A stretch of DNA of 64,000 nt from Nannobrachium achirus. Taxonomy: Eukaryota; Chordata; Actinopteri; Myctophiformes; Myctophidae. The stretch lies in the NCBI GenBank assembly GCA_963921795.1, contig OY997659.1:27747290-27811289 (forward strand), in the 5' to 3' direction. Below, piece after piece: positions 34,969-64,000 of this stretch; within the stretch, counting starts at the first letter, position 1, and each line of letters begins with the position of its first letter. The notes beneath the pieces were generated by a model. The model was not told where the DNA came from and did not search any database. It saw only the letters and a list, made by a program, of their open reading frames with translations. Position numbers and translations under genes: made by a program.

Positions 34969-37900
34969 TTAGACATATGCATTTTTATCAAAATGTTGTA
35001 CTTTTGAAGAGCTGCTGTAGTCTGGTGGAGGCCTCTGGTTTATAGACCTTGCATGGCTCCTTGGGTAGTCAGAGATATGAGACTGTGAGGCAGGACCTCT
35101 GTAGGTATAGCGTCTGTAAGAGAGACAAAACAAAACATTCGCCTTCACAAATCAAAAGCTTGTGAATCTACATACAGGAACACATTTAGTACAATGTGTA
35201 TGCCTACTGTACAGTATATACTGAATATATTTGCATTACATAATGCAGTACTTCCTTTTTCCTGTTCAATATAACACAGGGATAAGAAGGCCTCACAACA
35301 CATATTTCTAGTTGTGATGTGGAGATTTGGGTTTGTGATGTGTGACTCAAATACCTTTTGGTGAAAGTGTCTGCAATGGAGTAACAGAGTATACCACCGC
35401 CTAGAATACAGAGGATGGAACCTGCCCAGCCAATGAACAGAGCAGCACCTAGCTCATACCTGGAAACAAGTTAGTTACAGCAACATTAAGTCTATTAAAT
35501 TGTGTAAGCCACTGTAGATAGTCTTTTTGCATGTTGCAGGACAAACAAATGACTTACTTCTGTGCAACATACAAGGGGTCAAAAAACTCTGTTGTAATTC
35601 GATGTGCATAGAGGGAACACGCTGATAGTGAGCATAGCCCTTATGGGAAGAAAGAAATATACGGTATTCAGCATGTAAGATCATGAGAACAACCATGATG
35701 TTTGGATATTACTAGGCATGTAACGATTCATCGTAAATCAATTAAAATCAAACTGGTGACAATTTAAAGCGATTTAATAAAAAATGAATCCCAATGCAAA
35801 CAGGACACAATCGAAAAATACAGGATCTTTGTAAGAAAGTAAAATAGTTTTCAATCATTCTACTCTATTGAAAAGAGGAAAGAAAACACAGTATTGTAAA
35901 AACGAAAAAAAAGAAGAAAAGAAAATGCGGGATTTGTGTTGTGTTTTTTTTTCAGTCACTTAATAATAATAAAAATACATTTGTTTCAAAAATCGTATTG
36001 TGAACCTAGTATTGTCTTACGAATCGTATCGTGAGTTGAGTCAATCGTTACATGCCATATTACACTTGCTGTCTACTTAATATACTGTACATACCACTAA
36101 GAATGAAATTTACACCGGCAAAACAGGCGATCCTGGCTTTGCTCTTTTCAGTTCCTCCAATTTTGGTACATTTCATCCCCACAAGGGCAAAAATGGCACC
36201 AAAGAAACCCAGACAGATGGCCGCAATCATCAATCCCCTGCATGCCTGGATGTAACCTGGAAGAACAGAATACACAACTCAAGACACAGGGCTTGAGAAT
36301 TGCAAATCAGCCTGTACTTCCATTATGTCCATTATTCTGCATTCCCTGCACCACCACCTCTTCATATCCCCGTTACACAAGGATGCACAAGGTCTATAGC
36401 TGCACAGGTGACAAATTTAAACACAAAGCACAAGGACAATTTGTCAGCAATAACCATAATTGTCTCAAAGGCAGTCATGCTATTGTGGAGACGGTACTGG
36501 CATGAAGTGTGTGATTCGGTTGTGAATTAGAGGCAAATATTAGCTTAGTGGTTAACCCTAACTACTCAACCATGCTAGAAACAGCCTGCAGCTCTCTATA
36601 AATCTAATTTATGGCCTTAAAGTCCTGAGGACTAAAGCTAAACATTGACATATTTGGAGGTAGATGAGTTGTTCCCTGGAATGGACTCACTTGCCTGAAG
36701 CTTTAACCAATCTATTAGCTCTGACCAACAGTAATGGCCAACAATGAGCTTCAACTTGAACTCCCTAACAAAAAGTTAGAGAAGGGTAGAGTTGTGGTGG
36801 ATAGCACCCATTAGACAGGGACATGGGACATCATTATCAGAGGATGGACCAGTGCTAACCGATTGTCAGGAAAAAATGCCTTCAGTGCCATTCATTTCAC
36901 ATGAATCTCCTTTGGACCGACAGCCAAATAAGCAGCCAAATAACAGCCAAATAAACCCTCGCAATAGAGTTCTTAGAATCTGTCAACATTTTTAAAGACG
37001 GATATGCAAAAGGCATAGTTACACACATTGAGATACACTCCAAAAATGAAATACCGTACCATGTCCTGTATAGCATGTTAGTTTACCGTGAGAAAAATAA
37101 GAGCCGACCTGCTAATGCCAGCATCGAGGGAAAGTCTTTACAGTTGGAGACTCCTGTTGAATCAGTGACACACGCTTTCCACAAATTAGACCAATAGGTT
37201 GCTGTGGTGATGACCGTTCCATCAAGAGAGGATACCTTCCAGTAGTCCGTGGGTAAGGTGGAGGATATGAGCACCCAGCCAGAAGTAGACAATACAAACG
37301 CCAAGATCTCTGTAACCATGCCGGTCATATTTAACAGAACGTGCGTCTACACCACTCTCACTGTCCGCCTGTGTTGTTGTGGAGCTCAAAAGTCGTTAAT
37401 GGTTCCCCAGCCAGAAAACCCTGATGAAAAAATAGCCACAATGTGCGCCTCACTGGTAAGTGAAATGGATGCACTGGGGATTGATAGTTAATGTGTTGTG
37501 GACTGTTATATGCAGCGGGGAGGGGTTTGGGCCCAAAGCCCAACAAGCCAATGGTGTACTGTATATATAGCTTCCTCCCTATACACGTCATTCTTTTTCT
37601 TTCCCCCCAAATTAGTCATTATATGCTAATTCCCAATTTTCCCCACACACGTGCAGTCACTGTCACCACTGACCCCTTGCAATGACAGAGTCGCGTGGGA
37701 GAGTGTAGAGGAGCGCGTCACGTGTCTCCTCATACTCATGACGTATAGCCAGACGTTTCCTTGGTGAAGGACTGAAGGTGAAGAGTTTCAGGAGTTATAA
37801 TGAATGTGGAAGAACATTTCCCATCAAGATCTTTGAACAACTGCAGTCACAGAGATCAAAATCACGAGGGAACCCCCGCAGACCCACAGGTTGAGAACCA

Positions 37901-40900
37901 CTGACCTAGTCAATCAAATCTCCACGGTGGACACTGGACGGTGGCCTGATGTATACCAAGTCATACAACAGAGTAGGCCTATAAATGAAGCATCACTGAG
38001 ATAGGCGATGCAAGGGGTTCAAAAGAGTGTGATGATGACCTCAGTGATCATCTGACGTGACGCTGTGTGCATAATATAGTCAGCAGACACCTTGTATCTC
38101 CATATGTCATCTTTGCATGTGTTTTCATAAATGATTGCCTATTTTATACTTCATCGTTTCAGAGCAGCGAGCAAAAATACCATGCAAGGCACCAACCTAG
38201 TCATTGGGAGCAATTAGGGGGCCAGCGTCTTACTCAAGGACACTTCGACACTAGCCTCGGGATCCAGGCAATTCTCGACAATAACTCTGGGGAAGCCCAG
38301 GATCGAACTGGGAAGGCCGCTCCTGAGCCACTGCCGCCCCCAATTATGTGAGACAGTTTTGACAGGTGTGCAGTGCCGAATGGCAATTCAGACGGACCAA
38401 ACTTGTCTGACCAAACTTGGCTGACCACGGGTCTGAGGAAAACGCACTATTTCTGCGCAAGTTCAGGAGATTTTATGCACTGGTTTCCCTGATGGGCCCA
38501 CCCAAACCGTCGACTTCAGGGATTGGCGTAGCGTGGCGAGTGGCGACACCTCTGCTCCACTTAGCCATATAAGTGACAGCGTTTGCAACAGAACAGGAAG
38601 TCTGCAAAAAAGCTATACGATTATGGAAGAATAATTATGGTCGAAAGAATGGGATGAAGGAGGAGAAGGATGGCATCTTTATCGAATTCAAAGAAAGTGG
38701 ACGAGAACAGAAGGTACGGTATTCATACAAACACTCACTGGAAGAGGTAATCACACAGTATCAAATTCTCCGGGGTCTTTGGAGACCTCCACTCTCAGAC
38801 TGCCCTTTGTTGGGGCAGTCTGTGTAGAACCTTCTCAAAGACTGGCATATTTTCATGGTGGCTATTTTCTTCTCATGTCATAGGCCTACATGGTAACTGG
38901 AAGACTAGCCTGCTAATCAAAATATTTATTTATTCTATATATTTTTTATGTTTGTTTTACAAATGGGGGGCCATATAATTATTTATTATTTTTAAAATGT
39001 TTTATCTCTACAAATTGCGATGAAACTTTTGCCATTTTGATGATGAAGAAGAATTTGTACGTTACATTTAGAGCTGTTAATGATGTAGGACATACCAAAT
39101 GTATGCTATTAATTCTGACCATTTTTCAAATCCATTTTGTCTTATTTCTTTTTTTTACATTTTTGGTGAAAACTGATAATTTAATGTTGAGGTGCCCACA
39201 AGATTTAGGTGGCCACTGGACCCGTATTCTACTGTAAGAGAATGACATGAGAGTAAATAAAATGGCCATATAGATACTGTCTATACTAGTCAACACTGAT
39301 GACTTATTAACACTGGCTGTACTATACTGGCTGAACTTCACTCTTACTCTTGTATGGCTATGGCATCATGCAGCGGCGGCTCCAGAGAATTGTGAATGGG
39401 GGGGCTGTGGGGGAGCTGGCTTTTTTAGAGCAGGGGCTAATTAATTTTTGGCAACAAACAATAATTAATAGTACTAATATGACAAATCGGATTCTCTCAC
39501 TTATAGAGTACGGATAACTGAACAGACCAGATTATTGGCAGTTTCCAGCTCCAAATTTATCGAATAGGGTTTTTGTGAGGTTGAAGATGCTTTTCAGCAT
39601 AAAAAGTACGATTTTATAGTATGGTTTACATAGAAGTCAGTCAATTGTCTTTCACATATTCATATCTATTTTATTTATTTATTCCTTTAATATTTTTAAT
39701 CAGAATTGGGGTTGTGGGGTGGGGGGGGGGCTTAGGGGGTGCTAAGCCTTCACCAGGGGGGGCTAGAGCACCCTCTAGCCCCCCCCTGGCATCATGTCTC
39801 ACAAGCAAAGGAAGACTCTTTTCCTCTTAACACCCAATATGTTAAACAGATTACATTTTGACATGGAGTTACAGCACTATCTTGTGGTTGTACAAAAGGC
39901 AAACATTCCCCCATCACAACAATTTCACCATCAGATGGCGCTGATCATCTCAAAATAATCCTCTGCCAGTAATCGTAATGTTTTTATACAGTTAATGAAT
40001 AATAGGCAGCATAAGAATAATAATAACCGGTTCTAAACAACTGATTGATTGGTACGGTTCACTAATAGATGAAGAAATTGAATAATAGTTAAATTATGCA
40101 GATGTAATATGAACTAAATATAGATAATGTACAGCTCAGAAATATGTTGACATGGAACTAAAGCTTCCTTGCCTATGGCTATCCCTTCATGTTTGTCTTC
40201 CTACTGTAATTCCCCTACTTGACCTGCCACCCACTTGAACTTCTGTGACTCAGAATGCTTCAGTTTGATATTTCCTTCAAAGGATTACACATTGGCCATT
40301 GCTAATCCTGAGCCATCACCTGCAAAACAAATAAATCACATTGTCAAATGTTCCCATTTTCTTTGTGTAGAAGCATATCAGATTTCCACGCTACTTGAAA
40401 CAATGTGAAGTCAAAACTAGACAAAGATCTTCTGTCATGACAACTTTTGGTCTACTTTCATAACGAGACAATAGAGAAGGGAACTACTTCTGGTATTCGT
40501 TCTTGACATAAAGGTGAAGTAAAACTCACAATCTCACCAAAATAAAACCATATAGAAATGATGACATATGGAAATGATGAGGCTCAAAAAGGAACATTAA
40601 TCACTGTTAGTGAAGAAAGATTGCATTAGTGCTGTATAAACATGTAGTGTGTTGAACTGCCTTAAAAACATGAGCCAGATTGCAGTTGGTTATGAGAAAA
40701 TAAAATCTGAACCACTTAGGTGTCAAATAACATTTATTCAACATTTGAACCCATACCTTTAAGCAGAAATAAATATCAGCAATACTATATAATCAATCCT
40801 GCCCTGGTATAATATGACTAGGATGTATAATACATCATATTAGTGATAGTGAATGGGGATGGCATCAAGAGATGACAGTAATTTGACAGTTATATTGAGT

Positions 40901-41368
40901 GAATAATACAATTATAATAAACCATAATAATATACAATATTTTATTAAACTATACTTTTTTAGGTTTAGGAAAAGCAATTCTTTCTTTTTTTTACAAACT
41001 TTGTTTAAAATGTGCCAGTTTAATATTTACCGTGACGCTGTGAGAGAACTTAACATGAAAGCGGCATGATGGCATCACATAAAACTTCGGGAGGCAAAAC
41101 GCTAGTGACTTATACTGTACACGTTGTATGAGCAATGGTGTGCATACTGCTTACCTTCTAGTTTCAATAGGGTGAGATGTGGTCTGCAGTGAAGGGCTCC
41201 GATGGCATTCCCAGCACAGTTGTTCCACAGGCCCTGGAGGACCCATGTTGCTGTGATGACTGAGGATGCCCTGCTTGTGGCTTTCCATTCGTTGGACACT
41301 GTAGCACCAATGGTGGCGCCCAGTCCCACCAGGCCTCCCAGGAAAGCCAGGATCTGGATTCCCAACAT
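34969..41368 (-). CDS. cldn10: Claudin-10 with alternative first exons 1a and 1b
   Basis: Claudin-10 forms paracellular ion channels; in mammals the 10b isoform is cation-selective and 10a anion-selective, the difference lying in the first extracellular loop. Here exon 1a (41155-41368) and exon 1b (37109-37328) both end in phase 1 and can splice to the same exon 2 (36095-36256), then 35558-35639, 35355-35459 and 34969-35113. The proteins have 235 (10a) and 237 (10b) residues. Exon 1b reads ...[20 protein letters not shown] and [16 protein letters not shown], nearly identical to mammalian 10b. The shared part has [20 protein letters not shown] and [20 protein letters not shown], and ends FDKNAYV, a PDZ ligand identical to mammalian claudin-10. 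Minus strand, the same relative orientation to abcc4 and dnajc3 as in human. Confidence 0.94.
35715..36055. mobile_element. hAT-like element, GGCATGTAACG termini
   Basis: Left end AGGCATGTAACGATTCATCG; the inverted right end reads GGCATGTAACGATTGACTCA. Flanked by ATATTAC on both sides (7 of 8 target bases match). In cldn10 intron 2, with its right boundary about 40 bases below the exon 2 donor. Confidence 0.65.
37109..37328 (-). CDS. cldn10: cldn10 alternative first exon 1b
   Basis: Codes [20 protein letters not shown], then the first membrane helix and loop, ending MLALAG with a phase-1 donor (GTCGGC). The downstream Met at codon 4 is an alternative start; the upstream one matches the usual 10b length. 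Confidence 0.92.
38192..38345 (-). repeat. SINE fragment, reverse orientation
   Basis: The minus strand gives GGCGGCAGTGGCTCAGGAGC, B-box GTTCGATCC and GTGTCGAAGTGTCCTTGAGT, the tRNA-like head and body of the SINE group seen at 818 and 48480. The 3' tail is absent. In cldn10 intron 1a. Confidence 0.75.
38573..38827 (+). CDS. Unassigned 84-codon ORF
   Basis: Not recognised. The product is charged and protein-like ([20 protein letters not shown], then [14 protein letters not shown]) with no low-complexity bias. An AG-GTACGG donor-like site follows the QK codons near 38713. It lies in the long cldn10 intron 1a on the opposite strand. It could be an exon of an unknown gene, a transposon fragment or chance. 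Confidence 0.2.
   Translation: MTAFATEQEVCKKAIRLWKNNYGRKNGMKEEKDGIFIEFKESGREQKVRYSYKHSLEEVITQYQILRGLWRPPLSDCPLLGQSV
38830..41100. other. cldn10 intron 1a, AT-rich
   Basis: No gene or clear element found. A G-rich stretch with GGGGGG words at 39710-39790 contains a short inverted repeat (CACCAGGGGGGGCTAGAGCA against GCACCCTCTAGCCCCCCCCTGG). Confidence 0.55.
41155..41368 (-). CDS. cldn10: cldn10 alternative first exon 1a
   Basis: Codes [20 protein letters not shown], then [20 protein letters not shown] and [19 protein letters not shown], ending KLEG with a phase-1 donor (GTAAGC). The [16 protein letters not shown] and LHCRPH words are specific to mammalian claudin-10a. The 10a promoter is therefore about 3.8 kb upstream of the 10b exon, facing away from abcc4. 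Confidence 0.92.
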
Positions 41369-42221
41369 TTTGGAACTGGCGGTTTAAGATGTTTATATAG
41401 TCTTTCAGTGAAGGCTGGAAAATGAGAAGAAATAAAAATGCCCCAGGCGAGCAAATTACACTATGGACATGTGTTTCACTGAGATGATTTACATGTCACT
41501 GTTTAGTGACATGGGATGGACAGAGTGAAAGAGTAAAAGAAGCCTGAACTGTCAGTTAGTTATTAAATTGTGGCTATTAAATTGTAGCCAGCAGCTTTTA
41601 AAAATAGACCTTTTTTTTAGCTTGTTGTCTTTGTGTGCTCCGGGTTTGTTCTTAAAGTAAGGTCAAGTATCATATTAACATAAAACATAATAAAGAAGTA
41701 ATCAGTAATCCTAAAGACAATGACCAATGTGACAAAGTCCAGTCACAGGGTTAACTATTTGTGCACACAAAATGTGACCAAAAAAACAAAACAAAAAACA
41801 GTCGACCTTAAAATGTACTTTTGGCATATTGCTAATAAATTCTGCATGTTTATTGTTCTCTGCAATGGGACTGGAGGCCGAACTACTGTACAACGAAAAC
41901 AAATAATAAAAGGATTGGTCAGTTCAGCAGGGAGATCAAAATGAAATTGCTTGCTCAGGGTGCATGGGATCTCTGCTCGGGTCTCTGCTTTTTATGTAAA
42001 GTGTCTAATAAAATGTAATTGAATTGAATTGAATCAATAGTGTTCTTGGACATCCAAATAATCATCAATTTATAGGCCTACAGTATATCCTATCAAACCT
42101 ATAGAACACATCATCACAAATTGTATTCTGCTGATCTTGACTAGTATTTAGGCTACTATTTGTAGGGATGGCTATAATTATTCACAAACAAAGCAGTCAG
42201 TGTTCCTTACAAAAACAAAAA

Positions 42222-42395
42222 CCTGGTATCAGAAGGCCATCGGTTCGCCTCACGCCCAAGCGGCCCCTGTGTCGAAGTGTCCCTGGACAAGACACTTGAC
42301 CCTTAACTGACCCTCCCCCTCATCATAACCATCTGAGCAGCCATCACTCAGCTGAAACTGAAAATGAATAGCACATTTTCCCCACAGGACTAAAG
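42222..42395 (+). repeat. SINE-related fragment
   Basis: Contains a B-box-like GGTTCGCCTC and the body word GTGTCGAAGTGTCCCTGGAC, AAGACACTTGACCC, matching the SINE body at 890-945. The A box and 3' tail are not recognisable. Confidence 0.6.
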
Positions 42396-42983
42396 GTAAT
42401 GAACAGACAGTTGACAAGTTGGGACCAGTGTTGAATTGGTGATTTAATGTTTGGGGGGAAGCAATCTTAATGACGTCACACGCACGTCGCTTATACTAGG
42501 CCTATGAGTTAACAGGTCAGATTACAACACTGGTTGGGACCTATGGTTGGGACGGATTTGACTATGCATCAGACTTTTGATGAGACGGGACATGCCAATC
42601 CAACTCGAACAGATTTGTGGTAAGAGGACTTCACACTGCTTAGCACGGCTCATCTAATGCAGTGGTTCTCAACCCACATGATTATTATTATTATTAAAAA
42701 AAAAAAAGATGTTGGGGGTTGGGGGTCCCCGAATGACAGTGAAGTGACAATTTAGGGACTTTTAAGACCATTTTAAAACCTTAAAAACAACAACACACTA
42801 TAAAAACGTATAAGAAAGAGGCAAACATTTGAAAAATTGCCGATCTGCTATTTTCACAATATTTATCAGTGGAACCAAAAAATGTAAGCCTCAACTCCTA
42901 CATTCCAAGCGATTATCAGGATATCAGGTTATCGTGAACCCAATATCATGTATCATATCGTGAAATTAGCATATTGTGACACC

Positions 42984-43272
<289 letters not shown>

Positions 43273-43822
43273 GTATATGCCTATATAGGCCTACATACAT
43301 GTAGTAGGCCTATTAATACATTATTTCCTTTATTTGTTTAAAAGGTTTATATTCAGATAATTAGCCAAAGTAATCGGTATATTACTATAGAGTATTCATG
43401 CAGTAGTATTCATTAACAGGGGTCTCCCCTCTCCAGCTCTTTAATAAACAGAGAGAACCCCTAATAGTTTTAATTATAGGAGGCTGAAGTTCATAGCCTA
43501 CCACAGCCTGTCTGCTCCCTGCAGAAGTGATGGAGACTTCTATCGGCCAATCGTGAAGCTGGAGGCGGAGTTCCCTCAGCTCTCAGGTGACAGCGTGACA
43601 GCCAGGCAGACTGTCAGATATTGAAGCCGGCTGAGAGAGGAGCCCTGGAAATAAATCCTCTTGTCGGTCAGTGAGGCTGAAATTGGCAGACATTGTAGTT
43701 TCCTGCAAATATTCTCTCAATGCGTCCTTTACAAGTCTTTGTTGTTATCCCGCTGCCACAGGCTATCATAGCCCTATAGAGGTCGCTTTCAGTTTGTTCC
43801 GTCCCACCAGTGTTGTTGGGGC

Positions 43823-62590
<18,768 letters not shown>

Positions 62591-64000
62591 GTGAGTCTCA
62601 CCTCGGCAGGTTTTGGTCGCTGCCGCTGCAGCGGCAGCATGGGGAGGCCATTTCATGCCTGGCTGGGCCTGCTTTGTGGTCCGGGTCCCCTAATCTGGAA
62701 ACAATTACTGTAGGATTACCCGCCAGCGCGGCCCAGCGCCTGCACAGATTTAATAAAAGTGTCTGCACACACATTGGCCGAGGGCGTGGCTCTCCTCAGT
62801 GTTGGGCAACACAGAGGCGGCTTTCGCCGGGAGAATGAGTGTGGGGGACTACGCAAGTGATTGGGGGAGAGAGAAAGGCTACCACAGAAGGAAATAATGG
62901 CTACAGGAAGATGGGCGCCACGATGCAGGGGAGTGGAGGGAGACGGCGAGGGAGGCAGGAAAGGGAATGACGAGGGGCGATCTCTGGAGTGGCGAGGAGG
63001 AAGGAGGAGAAGAAGTGTGAGCAGCAGGCGTGTGATGTGTTTGCAGGAGTAGAGAGAGAGAGAGAGAGAGAGAAGCATGGAATAGGGGGAGGGGGACAGG
63101 TTAGTGGAAACAGATACAGAGCGGGTGGGGTTTGGGGGACTTGCCCCTCTCGCCACCATTCACCTCCTGCTCTACAGTGTTACAGGTCTGGTAGCCAAGG
63201 GCCACCCTGACACATAGGCAGTTCGGGTTACCAAATGCCACCGTGCCACCGCGACAATCATCTCCCACGAAAGCCCGCGGAGAGAGGAGCCAGCTCATGC
63301 ACCTAGCGCCACAAAGAAGGGAATGTTCGCCGCACAATTCGAGGTAGAGGAGCAGGCGTGGCTCCTTGGTTAGGGCCAAAGAATGGAACAAAGCAGTGCT
63401 GAAAATGAATCCCCCGTCCACAATGCCTGAGTGATGTTTGTGGCAGATACCCATCTCACAGGAGACAAAAGCCATCTTAAATGCTGAAAGCACAAAAGAT
63501 CATACCCACAAAAGGTTTTTGTCCACTATAGTTCCCCCCCCATTTTGATAATAAGGTGAATAATGGGGAAAGTAAAATAATAACGTTGCGGAAGGCCTGT
63601 AGGTCCAACTGAATACCAGCGAAAGCATACTAGGTCATAACAAAAAAGAGGCTTGTGTTGCACATGTGTATGGTACATGCTGCATTGTATACATTACGTA
63701 CATCGGCCTATCTGTTCCCTCACATTTCAAGTGTTTTTCTGGAGAGGCTAACTTTATTCTTCAAGTTGCAGCATTATTTTGAGCACGGCAAAGCGCTTCC
63801 GTATCGCAGCGAGAAACAATATTTAAGAAACTAGAACAGCACTTGAACAAACTGTTCCAATCAGATGTGCTGCACGATAACCACATTGTGTACGCCGTGC
63901 AAAATGTGCAATAGAAAATGGGAGTTGATTGTGCCGGGGGACAAAGGTGGCATCGTTTGGACAAAGTACTTTTGTTTGGGGCTTCTGTCTGCTCTTGTTT
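62591..64000. other. abcc4 intron 20 (start), no gene seen
   Basis: Follows the donor CAG-GTGAGT. Contains a GA run near 63053-63073. Exon 21 is not in the window. Confidence 0.7.

Noticed and set aside
62716-63159. 147-codon minus-strand ORF
   Set aside because: Low-complexity Ser/Leu/Pro reading across GA-rich DNA.

Overview
This window comes from the nuclear genome of a ray-finned fish, very probably a teleost. The genes are intron-rich. There is a claudin-10 cluster, tRNA-derived SINEs, a LINE 3' tail with (TTA)n, and many short non-autonomous hAT-like elements and long CA/GT microsatellites. I cannot name the species from sequence alone. The gene order dnajc3 - claudin-10 - abcc4 is the same neighbourhood as human 13q32 (DNAJC3, CLDN10, ABCC4), with relative orientations conserved.

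Layout. 1-3.4 kb: no gene, a SINE and a foldback repeat. 3.4-19.1 kb, minus strand: a complete 12-exon dnajc3 (ER co-chaperone P58IPK) with a perfect ER-stress element upstream of its ATG. 21.0-22.7 kb, minus: a claudin-10-like gene. 25.0-28.4 kb, plus: a second claudin-10-like gene, divergent from the first. 29.9-30.6 kb, plus: an intronless mcl1-like Bcl-2 family gene. 31.5-32.4 kb, minus: a small three-exon gene resembling the 6.8-kDa ATP-synthase proteolipid (atp5mj), with a frameshift. 35.0-41.4 kb, minus: cldn10, with two alternative first exons (10a and 10b types) spliced to shared exons 2-5. 43.8-62.6 kb, plus: the first 20 coding exons of abcc4 (MRP4), running off the right edge inside an intron.

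The introns and spacers are loaded with repeats. Four hAT-like elements keep perfect 8-bp target-site duplications. Foldback elements carry TTAA or TA ends. One 726-bp element has about 85-bp terminal inverted repeats, a 9-10 bp flanking direct repeat and an internal telomere-like array; it is nested in an older hAT element in abcc4 intron 10. The most unusual pattern is a roughly 75-bp near-perfect palindrome recurring in hAT-like elements of several types. Its arms differ between copies but mostly stay complementary, with paired changes at the tip. Several hAT ends also lie within about 20 bp of splice acceptors.

The genes do not form one pathway. They cover ER proteostasis (dnajc3), paracellular ion channels and barriers (claudins), apoptosis control (mcl1), mitochondrial ATP synthase (atp5mj) and organic anion/cyclic nucleotide efflux (abcc4). 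Exons were mapped by reading splice sites and checking that codon phase closes across every junction.
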